This document shows, one piece after another, positions 52,177-61,127 of a stretch of DNA of 64,000 nucleotides. The translations under genes were made by a program, and so were the position numbers. Source of the stretch: an uncultured Alphaproteobacteria bacterium (GTDB taxonomy: Bacteria; Pseudomonadota; Alphaproteobacteria; UBA6615). Position 1 is the stretch's first letter. Each line of letters begins with the position of its first letter. The notes under the pieces were generated by a model. It did not search any database. It was not told the origin of the DNA and worked only from the letters and a program-made list of their open reading frames with translations. The stretch is taken from positions 39,093 to 103,092 of the forward strand of contig CALSML010000018.1 in NCBI GenBank assembly GCA_943787445.1. The letters are read 5' to 3'.

Positions 52177-52794
52177 ATGTCTGTTATCAATTTCAAAGCG
52201 CTTGAAGCAGCCCCATTGGACCATGATCCCTATGATCATGTTCTCGTACCCGGATTGATCACCAAGGCCGCGCTGGATGCGGCCAATGCGGATTTTCCGG
52301 AGATCGGCCGCGCCGGCAGTTTTCCCACCGGCCAGCTGAAATACGGCCCCGGTTTCGCCGCGCTGATCGACGCGCTGGAAGGTCCGGAACTGGCCGCCGC
52401 ACTGGGTGCCAAGATGGGCATCGACCTCAAGGGCAAACCCACCATGGTAACAGTGCGCGGTCAGGCCAAACCGACGGATGGTCAGATCCATACCGACTCA
52501 TCGGGCAAGCTGGTCACCGTCCTGCTCTACATGAACCCCGCCTGGGAAGAGCCCAACGGCCAGTTGCGGCTGCTCCGCAGCCCGACGGATCTCGATGACT
52601 ATGCTGTCGAAGTGCCACCGGCGGAAGGCACCTTTCTGGCCTTCCCCTGCATCGAGAATGCCTGGCACGGGCATCACCCGTTTGACGGGGAACGGCGCAC
52701 GATTCAGTTGAATTGGGTGAACAGCCGTGCATACAAGACCCGCGAACAGGTGCGCCACTCGATCTCGGCGTTCTTCAAGAAGTTCAAGAGATAA
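52177..52794 (+). CDS. 2OG-Fe(II) oxygenase family protein
   Basis: A 205-residue oxygenase of the short prolyl-4-hydroxylase-like type. The metal site is seen in TDGQIHTDSSGKLVTVLLYM (His, Asp) and in ENAWHGHHPFDGERRTIQLN (His and the 2-oxoglutarate-binding Arg), the core being GQLRLLRSPTDLDDYAVEV. Middle gene of the ELM1 trio. Comparable enzymes in envelope-polysaccharide loci hydroxylate sugars, fatty acids or proteins; the substrate here is unknown. Confidence 0.88.
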   Translation: MSVINFKALEAAPLDHDPYDHVLVPGLITKAALDAANADFPEIGRAGSFPTGQLKYGPGFAALIDALEGPELAAALGAKMGIDLKGKPTMVTVRGQAKPTDGQIHTDSSGKLVTVLLYMNPAWEEPNGQLRLLRSPTDLDDYAVEVPPAEGTFLAFPCIENAWHGHHPFDGERRTIQLNWVNSRAYKTREQVRHSISAFFKKFKR

Positions 52795-52808
52795 GGCAGG
52801 CGCAGCGC

Positions 52809-54785
52809 ATGGCGCTCGACATCAACACCTTCTCCAACGTCAAAGGCGGCTTCCCGTTCTTCAAGGCTGCCGGCCACCCTGCCGCCGCGCCGAAGGCCAA
52901 GGCCATGGTATCGCGTCTGGCGGCGATGCCTTCGATCGCAATCTATGACCCGTCCGGATTTGCGCCGGCCTTCGGCCAGATTTACGATTTTGACGAACTG
53001 TCCATTGCCCATGTCTTCGTGCAGGACCTTTCCGCGCTGGGCCAGACCGTCCTCGGACAGGCCACCCAGCCGGTGACCGATCTTGCGGCGGCAGAGGTCG
53101 CCGCGCTTCTAGTGATGGCCTTTGATGCCGAAAAGACCGTGCAGGACATCACCCATCTCATTCCCGATGACACCGAGATCGTCACCCTTGACGAAATTCG
53201 TCTGCCAGACGACCGGCTGACCAACACGACGCGCTATCTCGACCCGCTCAATTTCGCAACGAACTTTGCCTTCCTGCGGGACGCGCCCGACGGACGCGGC
53301 GGCAAGCTGCACACCCGGATCGCGACCGCCAATTACTGGCACCGGTACGGCGCGTCGAATGTCACCCTGTGGCTGAGCCTGATCGACAGTCAGGGCGAGG
53401 TCGTCGGCCAATGGGACATGGCGCTGCCGGATTCCCCCGGCGGCATCACCATCGACAGCACAGATATCTGCGCCCGCTTCGGGCTGGAAGAGATCACCGG
53501 ACAGTTGTTCGTGCACGCGATCGGCGTGAAAGGTCACGACATCGTCAAATATGCGCTGGACACCTATGGGGATGATCCGCGCGATCTGTCCTGCACCCAT
53601 GACGCCAATGCCTGGCCGGCAGATTTCTATGGTGGCCTTCCCGCCCCGAAAGCCGATGAACGGGTGGTGTTGTGGATTCAAAACAGCCATCCCTGTCCGA
53701 TTCCCGCCGGGATCGTCAGCCTGAACCTGATGGGCAGCGACCAGACCGCATGGCTTGATGATTCCATCCCGCCCTTCGGCACCTATGCGCTGGATGCATC
53801 GGAGCTGCTGCCGGATGCGGCCTGGCCGGAACAGATCGAAGTTCATGCCGGCAAGCATTTCGTGCGGCCACGTTACGAGGTCGAAACCCGACCAGCCGGA
53901 GATATCGAACACCGGCGCACCGCCCATGTGAATGTCGAGCGAGTCGACCTGAAACCCGATCCGAAGATCGCCGAAATCGGCAATCTGATGGGCAAGGGTT
54001 TTCTGTTGCCCGCGCCAGTTCTGCCGCGTGCACAATTCCGCTCCATCGCCCTGCCCACACCCATGGCCACCACCCAGGAAACCCTGCCGGTGGCCGCGCT
54101 TGTCTATGACCTATCCGGTCGCGAGATTGCCCGCCACGCCTTTGGCGAATTGCGCCGCAGCGACAGTGTCGCGCTGGATATCGACGACCTGCTCAATGGC
54201 GAAACCACCCTCGACACCGAAGCCGGCCATATGGAGCTGCTCTATGATTTCGGCGTCGCGACCCGTGGCGTCGATGGCTGGCTGCACGCCCTGTTCCGCT
54301 ATGAGGCCCGTGAGTCCGGCCATGCGGCGGAGACGAGCTTTGGCGCCCATATCTTCAACACCGCGCTGACCTGGCAGGGCGAACCCCAATCCTATTCCGG
54401 TGCCGCCCCGGGCCTGTCGACACGGCTGTTCCTGCGCACCGACCCTGCCATGACCGTTGGCGAGACCGACAACGACACCTTCTGTCAGCTGATCTACCCG
54501 GCCTCCACGCCATGGCATGAAACCTCAGATACGCAACTGCTGCTGCATGATGGTTCAGGAAATGTCGTCGCAGAGACCCGCGTTGAAATCGCCTGCGGAG
54601 GTTCATTCCATTTCCGGGTAAGCGAACTGTTCGACAGAGCATCCCGGATCGAAGCTGCGAAATCCGGCGCGGCGGGCAGCGGCTATGTGCTGATCCGCGA
54701 CACCACCTGCCGCCTGTTCGGGTATCACGGCGTGATCACCCATGATGGTGCCGCATTCTCCCTCGACCACATGTTCGGCTTCTAA
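52809..54785 (+). CDS. Conserved-looking protein of unknown function, 658 residues
   Basis: I do not recognise a family. The start at ATG 52809 is 14 bases after the oxygenase gene. No signal peptide or membrane segment is seen. The composition suggests mostly beta structure: two repeated-looking portions, residues ~130-300 (LHTRIATANYWHRYGASNVT) and ~410-640 (LFRYEARESGHAAETSFGAH), each with His/Asn-rich strands followed by a long acidic loop. A short pattern, SNVTLWLSLIDSQGEVVG and LYDFGVATRGVDGWLHALF, recalls sandwich domains of carbohydrate-binding proteins, but this is weak. Codon use matches neighbours. Its coupling to an ELM1 and an oxygenase gene suggests a shared envelope or polysaccharide task. 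Confidence 0.75.
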   Translation: MALDINTFSNVKGGFPFFKAAGHPAAAPKAKAMVSRLAAMPSIAIYDPSGFAPAFGQIYDFDELSIAHVFVQDLSALGQTVLGQATQPVTDLAAAEVAALLVMAFDAEKTVQDITHLIPDDTEIVTLDEIRLPDDRLTNTTRYLDPLNFATNFAFLRDAPDGRGGKLHTRIATANYWHRYGASNVTLWLSLIDSQGEVVGQWDMALPDSPGGITIDSTDICARFGLEEITGQLFVHAIGVKGHDIVKYALDTYGDDPRDLSCTHDANAWPADFYGGLPAPKADERVVLWIQNSHPCPIPAGIVSLNLMGSDQTAWLDDSIPPFGTYALDASELLPDAAWPEQIEVHAGKHFVRPRYEVETRPAGDIEHRRTAHVNVERVDLKPDPKIAEIGNLMGKGFLLPAPVLPRAQFRSIALPTPMATTQETLPVAALVYDLSGREIARHAFGELRRSDSVALDIDDLLNGETTLDTEAGHMELLYDFGVATRGVDGWLHALFRYEARESGHAAETSFGAHIFNTALTWQGEPQSYSGAAPGLSTRLFLRTDPAMTVGETDNDTFCQLIYPASTPWHETSDTQLLLHDGSGNVVAETRVEIACGGSFHFRVSELFDRASRIEAAKSGAAGSGYVLIRDTTCRLFGYHGVITHDGAAFSLDHMFGF

Positions 54786-54866
54786 CGCCATAGTACCATA
54801 GGCAAACTTCGTGAGCCTGTTAGACTTCGAATCTGGAACAATTCGGTCTGATCTTGGGGAATCACC

Positions 54867-55709
54867 ATGACTTCAAAATTCTTCAAATCGGCGCTTGCCG
54901 GTGCTGCACTGCTTGCACTGCATGGCATGGCCAGCGCTGAAACGCCGCTCGAACGCGGTACCTATCTGATGGAATCCATCGTTGCCTGCGGCAACTGCCA
55001 TACACCCAAGGGCCCGACGGGAGATATTCCCGGAATGGAGCTGGCGGGTATGGCACCGTTCGAGAAAACGCCCGGCTTCGATGCCAATGCGCCCAACATC
55101 ACACCCGATCCGGAGACGGGTATCGGCAACTGGACCGACGAAGAGATCATCGCCTCGATCCGAGAGGGCAAACGCCCGGATGGCTCCATCATCGGGCCGC
55201 CGATGCCGATTGCTCTCTATCGCGGCATGTCCGACAATGATGTGAAGGCGATCGTCGCCTATCTGCGGAAGGTGAAACCGATCAAAAACGTGATTCCACC
55301 GTCTGTGTATCGCATTCCCCTTCCCCCAGCCTATGGCCCGCCCGTCGTAAGCGTTCCCGAACCTGATAGAAGTGACAAGGTCGCCTATGGCGCCTATCTT
55401 GCGGGTCCCGCCGGACATTGCATGGAGTGCCATTCCCCGCTGACCGAGAAAGGGCCGGACCTGGCCAACAACCTTGGTGCTGGCGGCTTCGAATTCCATG
55501 GCCCCTGGGGGGTGAGCGTGTCGTCGAACATTACACCAACGGGACTGGCCGATCGTTCTGATGATCAGATCAAGGCCATGATCACCCGAGGCATTCGCCC
55601 GGACGGATCGAAAATGCTCCCGCCCATGGCCTATTCCTACTACGCCAATATCAAACCCGCCGACCTTGATGCTATCGTCGCCTATCTCCGGACACTGCCA
55701 GCGAAATAG
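54867..55709 (+). CDS. Dihaem cytochrome c
   Basis: A 280-residue periplasmic protein. A signal peptide (ALAGAALLALHGMASA) precedes two c-type haem sites, CGNCH at about residues 41-45 and CMECH at about 185-189. Methionines in GPPMPIALYRGM and MLPPMAYSYY are candidate axial ligands. This type serves as electron acceptor of alcohol and aldehyde dehydrogenases or other periplasmic oxidoreductases. The dienelactone hydrolase gene begins 4 bases after it; a class III alcohol dehydrogenase is further downstream. Confidence 0.92.
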   Translation: MTSKFFKSALAGAALLALHGMASAETPLERGTYLMESIVACGNCHTPKGPTGDIPGMELAGMAPFEKTPGFDANAPNITPDPETGIGNWTDEEIIASIREGKRPDGSIIGPPMPIALYRGMSDNDVKAIVAYLRKVKPIKNVIPPSVYRIPLPPAYGPPVVSVPEPDRSDKVAYGAYLAGPAGHCMECHSPLTEKGPDLANNLGAGGFEFHGPWGVSVSSNITPTGLADRSDDQIKAMITRGIRPDGSKMLPPMAYSYYANIKPADLDAIVAYLRTLPAK

Positions 55710-55712
55710 CTC

Positions 55713-56441
55713 ATGGAACGCGAATTCAACGTCACCACGCCCGATGGGGTCATGCCGTGTTTTGCGACCTGGCCAGAAGGAGACGGTCCCCATCCGGTGA
55801 TCGTCCTCTACATGGACGCGCCCGGCATCCGGGAGGAGCTCTACAACTTCACCCGCCGGATCGCGGCGCAGGGCTACTACGCCGTGTTGCCCGACCTCTA
55901 CTACCGGCTGGGCACCCATCGATTCAATCTGGCCAACCGCACCGAGAAGATGACCGAGATGATCTTCGCGGCATGGCACAGCCTCTCCAACGCCGACGTG
56001 GTCAACGACACCGCAGCCCTGCTGGATGCGCTGGGAGACGACGAAGCCGCCTCCGACGGTCCCATGGGCTGTGTGGGCTATTGCATGAGCGGGGCTTTCG
56101 TGACCGCCGTGGCCGGCAGCTTCCCGGACCGGTTCGCCGCCAATGTCTCGCTCTATGGGGTCTGGATCGTCACCGATAAACCGGATTCCCCGCACCTGCT
56201 GGCACCGCAGATCGAAGGGGAAATGTACTACGCCTTTGCCGAGCATGACCGCTGGGTGCCCGAGGGCCTGACCGACGAGCTTGCCGCCACCCTGACCGAG
56301 AACGGTGTCCCCCACGAAATCGAGACTTTCCCGGGCACCGAACACGGCTTCGCCTTCCCCGAACGGGAGGTCTATCACGAGCCTTCGGCCGAGATCGTCT
56401 GGGAGAAGATGTTCCGGCTCTATGCCCGGGTTCTGGGCTAG
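55713..56441 (+). CDS. Dienelactone hydrolase family protein
   Basis: A 242-residue alpha/beta hydrolase. The nucleophile elbow carries Cys in MGCVGYCMSGAFVTAV (C124), with Asp in AEHDRWVPEG and His in GTEHGFAFPE completing the DLH-type triad. Cytoplasmic. It may hydrolyse lactones or esters. Tight spacing suggests co-transcription with the cytochrome c gene, which is unusual since the two act in different compartments. Confidence 0.88.
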   Translation: MEREFNVTTPDGVMPCFATWPEGDGPHPVIVLYMDAPGIREELYNFTRRIAAQGYYAVLPDLYYRLGTHRFNLANRTEKMTEMIFAAWHSLSNADVVNDTAALLDALGDDEAASDGPMGCVGYCMSGAFVTAVAGSFPDRFAANVSLYGVWIVTDKPDSPHLLAPQIEGEMYYAFAEHDRWVPEGLTDELAATLTENGVPHEIETFPGTEHGFAFPEREVYHEPSAEIVWEKMFRLYARVLG

Positions 56442-56560
56442 GCGCAAAGCGCCTGCGAGAACAGGTCTTTGGGGATTCTCCCGCTTGCACTCCCGGCCCC
56501 GGCTTGGGACACTCTGTGCAATTCGAAGCATCCTGCTTCGCCTGTCCGGAAGGATTTGCC

Positions 56561-57670
56561 ATGGAAACCCGCGCTGCTGTTGCCCTTGAGGCCGGAAAAC
56601 CGCTTTCTGTCGAAACTGTAGACCTGGAAGGCCCGCGTGCGGGCGAAGTGCTTGTCGAGATCAAGGCAACAGGAATTTGCCACACCGATGAATTCACCCT
56701 GTCGGGCGCCGATCCGGAGGGCCTGTTTCCTGCCATTCTGGGGCATGAGGGCGCGGGCGTGGTTGTCGATGTGGGCAAAGGTGTAACCTCGCTCAAGAAG
56801 GGGGACCACGTGATCCCCCTCTACACACCGGAATGCCGGGAATGCAGCTACTGCACGTCCGGACGCACCAATCTGTGTCAGGCGATCCGCAAAACTCAGG
56901 GCCAGGGCGTGATGCCCGATGGCTCCTCGCGCTTTTCCCTGAACGGCGAGAAGCTGTTCCACTATATGGGCACTTCGACCTTCTCCAACCACACGGTGCT
57001 GCCGGAGATTGCGCTGGCGAAGGTGCGCGAGGACGCGCCCTTCGAGAAGATTTGCTACATCGGCTGCGGCGTGACCACCGGCATTGGCGCGGTGATCAAA
57101 ACCGCTAAGGTCCAGCCCGGCGACAATGTGGTTGTCTTCGGTCTCGGCGGGATCGGGCTCAATGTCATTCAGGGCGCCCGCATGGTGGGCGCCAACAAGA
57201 TTGTCGGTGTTGACCTGAACCCAGGACGCAAGCCGATGGCCGAGAAATTCGGCATGACCCACTTCGTGAATCCGACCGAGGTCGAGGGTGACCTGGTGCC
57301 CTATCTGGTCGATCTGACAGATGGCGGCACGGACCATTCCTTCGAGTGTATCGGCAACACCGAGGTGATGCGTCAGGCGCTGGAATGCTGCCACAAGGGC
57401 TGGGGCAAATCGACCATCATCGGGGTCGCCCCCGCCGGCGCCGAGATCGCCACCCGCCCGTTCCAGCTGGTCACCGGCCGGGTCTGGCAAGGCACCGCCT
57501 TCGGCGGCGCCAAGGGCCGCACGGATGTGCCCAGGATTGTCGACTGGTATATGGACGGCAAGATCAACATCGATGACCTGATCACCCATGTTCTGCCCCT
57601 CGACCAGATCAATGACGGATTCGATCTGATGCACCGGGGTGAATCGATCCGGAGTGTCGTAACCTTCTGA
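56561..57670 (+). CDS. S-(hydroxymethyl)glutathione dehydrogenase/class III alcohol dehydrogenase
   Basis: A 369-residue zinc-dependent MDR enzyme. The catalytic zinc ligands are in ATGICHTDEFTLSGAD and LGHEGAGVVVDVG; the structural zinc cysteines are CRECSYCTSGRTNLC; the NAD site is VVVFGLGGIGLNVIQGA. The class III pattern (GTSTFSNHTVLPEIALAKV) points to oxidation of S-hydroxymethylglutathione in formaldehyde detoxification or reduction of S-nitrosoglutathione. Start at ATG 56561; the frame upstream to 56504 is not family-like. Confidence 0.95.
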   Translation: METRAAVALEAGKPLSVETVDLEGPRAGEVLVEIKATGICHTDEFTLSGADPEGLFPAILGHEGAGVVVDVGKGVTSLKKGDHVIPLYTPECRECSYCTSGRTNLCQAIRKTQGQGVMPDGSSRFSLNGEKLFHYMGTSTFSNHTVLPEIALAKVREDAPFEKICYIGCGVTTGIGAVIKTAKVQPGDNVVVFGLGGIGLNVIQGARMVGANKIVGVDLNPGRKPMAEKFGMTHFVNPTEVEGDLVPYLVDLTDGGTDHSFECIGNTEVMRQALECCHKGWGKSTIIGVAPAGAEIATRPFQLVTGRVWQGTAFGGAKGRTDVPRIVDWYMDGKINIDDLITHVLPLDQINDGFDLMHRGESIRSVVTF

Positions 57671-57779
57671 CAACGGAGGTTTTCCCGGTCCCGATCTCGA
57701 CCGGCTTGCCTCGACCGCCCCTGCCGCCTATTTAACACGGACAAAGAGCCCCAAGGGCCCATGCCAAAGGATTGCCCAG

Positions 57780-58751
57780 ATGCCTGAAACCCACCACACC
57801 AAGGTCCTGATCCTCGGTTCCGGTGCTGCTGGCTGCACCGCTGCGGTCTATGCCGCGCGTGCCAACATGAAGCCGATCATAATCGAGGGCATGCAACCCG
57901 GCGGTCAGCTGACCATCACCACCGATGTGGAGAACTATCCTGGTTTTGCCGAGCCCATTCAGGGGCCCTGGCTGATGGAGCAGATGGTCGAACAGGCCAA
58001 GAATGTGGGCACACAGATCTTCAGCGATCTGATCGTCGATGTGGATTTCAGCTCCCGCCCGTTCAAATGCATCGGGGATTCCGGTGACATCTATGCCGGC
58101 GACACGGTGATCGTGGCGACGGGGGCTTCGGCCCGCTGGCTCGGTCTGGAGAGCGAGCAGAAATTCTCCGGCTTCGGCGTCTCAGCCTGCGCCACCTGTG
58201 ACGGCTTCTTCTATCGTGAAAAACCCGTCGCGGTGGTCGGGGGCGGCAACACGGCTGTCGAAGAGGCGCTGTTCCTGACCAATTTTGCCTCCAAGGTGAC
58301 CCTGATCCATCGCCGGGACGAATTGCGCGCCGAGAAGATCATGCAGGACCGGCTGTTCCGCAATGAGAAGATCGAAGTGGTCTGGGATTCCGAGCTCGAC
58401 GAGGTCGTCGGCACTCAGGATCCACCCGGCGTGACAGGGTTGCGCATGAAAAGCACCAAGTCGGACGAAACCCGCAACATCGACGTGGATGGCGTCTTCA
58501 TCGCCATCGGGCATGACCCCAACACCAAGGTGTTCCAGGGCAAGCTCGACATGGATGACGAAGGCTATCTGATCACCGCCCCGGACAGCACCGCCACCAA
58601 TATCGCCGGTGTCTTCGCCGCCGGTGATGTGAAGGACAAGATCTACCGGCAGGCCGTGACGGCAGCCGGGATGGGCTGCATGGCTGCACTCGAAGCCGAG
58701 AAATTCATCGCCGACAGCGAAGACGAGCAAACACGCAACGCTGCCGAATAG
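57780..58751 (+). CDS. trxB: Thioredoxin reductase TrxB
   Basis: A 323-residue FAD enzyme. FAD-binding GSGAAGCTAAVYAARANM opens the protein, the redox CxxC is SACATCDGFFYREKP, the NADPH site GGGNTAVEEALFL, and the C-terminal FAD motif VFAAGDVKDKIYRQAVTAAG. It reduces thioredoxin with NADPH. It supports thiol peroxidases such as the selenoprotein candidate at 38 kb. A LysR gene follows after 54 bases on the same strand. Confidence 0.97.
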   Translation: MPETHHTKVLILGSGAAGCTAAVYAARANMKPIIIEGMQPGGQLTITTDVENYPGFAEPIQGPWLMEQMVEQAKNVGTQIFSDLIVDVDFSSRPFKCIGDSGDIYAGDTVIVATGASARWLGLESEQKFSGFGVSACATCDGFFYREKPVAVVGGGNTAVEEALFLTNFASKVTLIHRRDELRAEKIMQDRLFRNEKIEVVWDSELDEVVGTQDPPGVTGLRMKSTKSDETRNIDVDGVFIAIGHDPNTKVFQGKLDMDDEGYLITAPDSTATNIAGVFAAGDVKDKIYRQAVTAAGMGCMAALEAEKFIADSEDEQTRNAAE

Positions 58752-58805
58752 AGCAGCACTACCACCTGCCGCGTTGGCATCACATGCCTTTGGGGGGCCG
58801 GCCGC

Positions 58806-59726
58806 ATGGCCATGGACTGGGACAAACTCAGGATTTTTCACGCGGTTGCCGATGCGGGCAGCTTCACCCATGCGGGTGAGACCCTGCATCTCAGCCAGTC
58901 GGCTGTCAGTCGCCAAATCAGTTCGCTGGAAGACAGTCTTGAAGTCCGCCTGTTCCACCGTCATGCCCGCGGGCTGATCCTGACCGAACAGGGCGAACTA
59001 CTCTACCGGACAGTCCATGACGTCTTCGCCAAACTCACCATGGTGGAAGCACGGCTTTCCGATTCCCATGAACGCCCCCAGGGGCCCCTCAAGATCGCGA
59101 CCACGGTGGGACTGGGTTCGCTCTGGCTGACCCCGCGCATCAACGAGTTCATCGAACTTTATCCCGATATCGAGGTCACGCTGGTGACCACGGACGAGGA
59201 ACTGGATGTTTCCATGCGCGAAGCCGATTGCGCAATCCGCCTCACCCCGCCGACTCAGGGTGATCTGATCCAGCGCCGGCTCACCCGTGTTCACACCCAT
59301 GTGTTTGCTTCGCCGATCTATCTGCAGAACAAGGGTATGCCCGACAAGGTCCGCGATCTCGTCCACCACAACATCATCGCCTATGACGAGGATCGTGCCA
59401 TGGCGGCGCCCAATCTGAACTGGCTTCTGGCCGCGGTGCGGGATGCGACCAACGAGGAACCCCACCGGGTTCTGACCCTGAATAATCTCTACGGAGTCTT
59501 CCGCGCCGTCGAAGCCGGTGTCGGCATGGCCGGCCTGCCCGACTTTCTGGCGCGCGAGGCCCAGAACCTTGTTCGGGTGCTGCCCGAGCTTGAAGGCCCG
59601 GGCAATGACGCCTTCTTCGTCTACCCCGAAGAGTTGCGTAACTCCCAGCGGATCGGCGTTTTTCGCGATTTCCTGCTGCGCAAGGTGGCTGAAAACCCGC
59701 TTCTGACCGCGTTGTTGAAATTGTGA
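58806..59726 (+). CDS. LysR-family transcriptional regulator
   Basis: A 306-residue regulator with the N-terminal winged helix (FHAVADAGSFTHAGETLHLS, QSAVSRQISSLEDSLEVRLF) and an effector domain (TVGLGSLWLTPRINEFIELY). In contrast to the LysR relic at 1.2 kb it is intact. Same strand as trxB and probably co-transcribed with it. Its effector is not evident; a link to redox stress is suggested only by position. Confidence 0.9.
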   Translation: MAMDWDKLRIFHAVADAGSFTHAGETLHLSQSAVSRQISSLEDSLEVRLFHRHARGLILTEQGELLYRTVHDVFAKLTMVEARLSDSHERPQGPLKIATTVGLGSLWLTPRINEFIELYPDIEVTLVTTDEELDVSMREADCAIRLTPPTQGDLIQRRLTRVHTHVFASPIYLQNKGMPDKVRDLVHHNIIAYDEDRAMAAPNLNWLLAAVRDATNEEPHRVLTLNNLYGVFRAVEAGVGMAGLPDFLAREAQNLVRVLPELEGPGNDAFFVYPEELRNSQRIGVFRDFLLRKVAENPLLTALLKL

Positions 59727-59814
59727 CAAACGTGACGAACTGATGACAAGGTATGCATTTTTCGCATACCAGATTAACGGTTTTCCGACCTGCTCCTCGG
59801 CGCGTTCAGTCCCC

Positions 59815-59972
59815 ATCTAGGTAGTACACACGGGGTTACGTGCACCACGTCGTCGCGGGACCCTCCCTTACCGCAGACGGTTCAGAAGCCCCTGAACAAG
59901 GCTTCGACGTCCTCCCAGACGTAAAACCTCCCTGTTCATCCTGCCGGACCCCTCGGGGTCCGGCTTTTATTT
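59815..59972 (+). ncRNA. Candidate small RNA with anti-Shine-Dalgarno loops
   Basis: After the LysR stop there is a 216-base stretch without a coding frame that ends in a strong terminator. It folds as: hairpin GTC-GCGG/CCGC-a-GAC (59852-59878) with a 12-base loop containing CCCTCCC; hairpin GTTCAG/CTGAAC (59880-59897); hairpin ACGT/ACGT (59907-59922) with loop CCTCCCAG; an unpaired ACCTCCCTG at 59926-59934; then the terminator. Three CUCCC motifs complement a Shine-Dalgarno sequence, as in alphaproteobacterial anti-SD small RNAs. The 5' end is a guess near 59815. It could instead be the long 3' UTR of the LysR transcript. Confidence 0.55.
59943..59968 (+). terminator. Rho-independent terminator of the small RNA/LysR transcript
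   Basis: GCCGGACCCC pairs with GGGGTCCGGC over 9 to 10 bases around a two- to four-base loop and is followed by TTTTATTT. Transcription on the plus strand should stop here; it also separates this unit from the convergent msrP gene. Confidence 0.93.
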
Positions 59973-60021
59973 GTGGGATAGGTGTATAGATGCCGGATGG
60001 GTCGGCCGCGCAACTCTGGGT

Positions 60022-61005
60022 CTAGCGGAAGTAACTATCGCCGGCATCCCTGGGATACAGATGGGCCACCTGCTCGCCATAGCCGTTGTAGATCCGCGAG
60101 GGCACGCGCTCGCTCTGGCGTCCGCCCAGCTGCCACTCGGTGGCCTGACTCCAGCGCGGATGGGCCACCGCCGGGTTCACATTCGCCCAGAAGCCATATT
60201 CCTTCGCGGCCAGGGACTCCCAGAACGTCTTGGGCTTCTCATCGGTGAAGGTGAAGCTGACGATTGACTTGATCGACTTGAAGCCGTACTTCCATGGCGT
60301 TGCCAGACGCAGCGGCGCACCGTTTTGCTTCGGCACGGGTTTGCCGTAGAGGCCGGTCACCATGAAGGCCATTTCATTGGTCGCCTCTTCGATGGTCAGG
60401 GCTTCCTGATAGGGCCAAGGATACCAGAACTGACGCAGCCCGGGCATCTCGGACTTGTCTTTCTCGGCCGTGTTCATCCTGATGTATTTCGCACCCGAAA
60501 GCGGACGTGCCAGTTCCACCAGCTGCTTCATGGCAAACCCTGACCACGGCACGGTCATCGCCCAGGCTTCGACACAACGAAAGCGGTACACGCGCTCCTC
60601 CAGGCTGACCTGCTTGAGGAGATCATCAATGCCGATCTCGAACTCCTTCTCGACCAGTCCATCGATCTTGATGTTCCAGGGGCGGATCTCAAGGCGCTGG
60701 GCGGACTTGGAAATCTGCTTGTGGGAGCCGAATTCGTAGAAATTGTTGTAGGTCGTCGCGTCGAGCTGGGTCGTGAGCGGACGGTCCACTGTGTATTTCT
60801 CATTCCGCGGAACCGGATAGAGATGCGCAGAAGAGTCCGTGCCGGCGGCCGCAAAGGCCGATACTACCGGAAGCACGCTTCCCGCCGCGGCCAGAGCCGG
60901 TGCAATGCCCAGCGCCTTCACGATATCGCGCCGATTCATGAACACATCTTCGGGCGTTACCGCACTCTCGGGCAGTTCCCAGCCGCGTTTTACCTTAATC
61001 AGCAT
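60022..61005 (-). CDS. msrP: Protein-methionine-sulfoxide reductase catalytic subunit MsrP
   Basis: A 327-residue molybdopterin enzyme of the periplasm. It starts MLIKVKRGWELPESAVTPED at 61005 as in homologs, with a twin-arginine export signal around MNRRDIVKALGIAPALAAAG. The Mo-coordinating Cys is C144 in YRFRCVEAWAMTVPWSGFAM. It repairs oxidised methionines in periplasmic proteins. Its usual haem-membrane partner MsrQ is not encoded next to it in this window. A longer frame to 61035 adds a leader without similarity. Confidence 0.95.
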   Translation of the reverse strand: MLIKVKRGWELPESAVTPEDVFMNRRDIVKALGIAPALAAAGSVLPVVSAFAAAGTDSSAHLYPVPRNEKYTVDRPLTTQLDATTYNNFYEFGSHKQISKSAQRLEIRPWNIKIDGLVEKEFEIGIDDLLKQVSLEERVYRFRCVEAWAMTVPWSGFAMKQLVELARPLSGAKYIRMNTAEKDKSEMPGLRQFWYPWPYQEALTIEEATNEMAFMVTGLYGKPVPKQNGAPLRLATPWKYGFKSIKSIVSFTFTDEKPKTFWESLAAKEYGFWANVNPAVAHPRWSQATEWQLGGRQSERVPSRIYNGYGEQVAHLYPRDAGDSYFR

Positions 61006-61127
61006 GCCGATCTCCATTTGTCGCTGCGTGGTCATACGATGGGGCCACGCACGTGCGAATACAAGTCACGGCTCGTTGAAAACCGGGAGAGGGAATAACT
61101 CTCTTTCTGCGGTGTTACAGGCTGAAA

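Noticed and set aside
54873..56531. 552-residue minus-strand open frame opposite the cytochrome c and dienelactone hydrolase genes
   Set aside because: Covers two genuine genes on the other strand and lacks any family signature.
59727..60021. 6S RNA, tmRNA or signal-recognition RNA at this place
   Set aside because: The sequence lacks the large open bubble of 6S, the tRNA-like ends of tmRNA and the conserved SRP tip loop.
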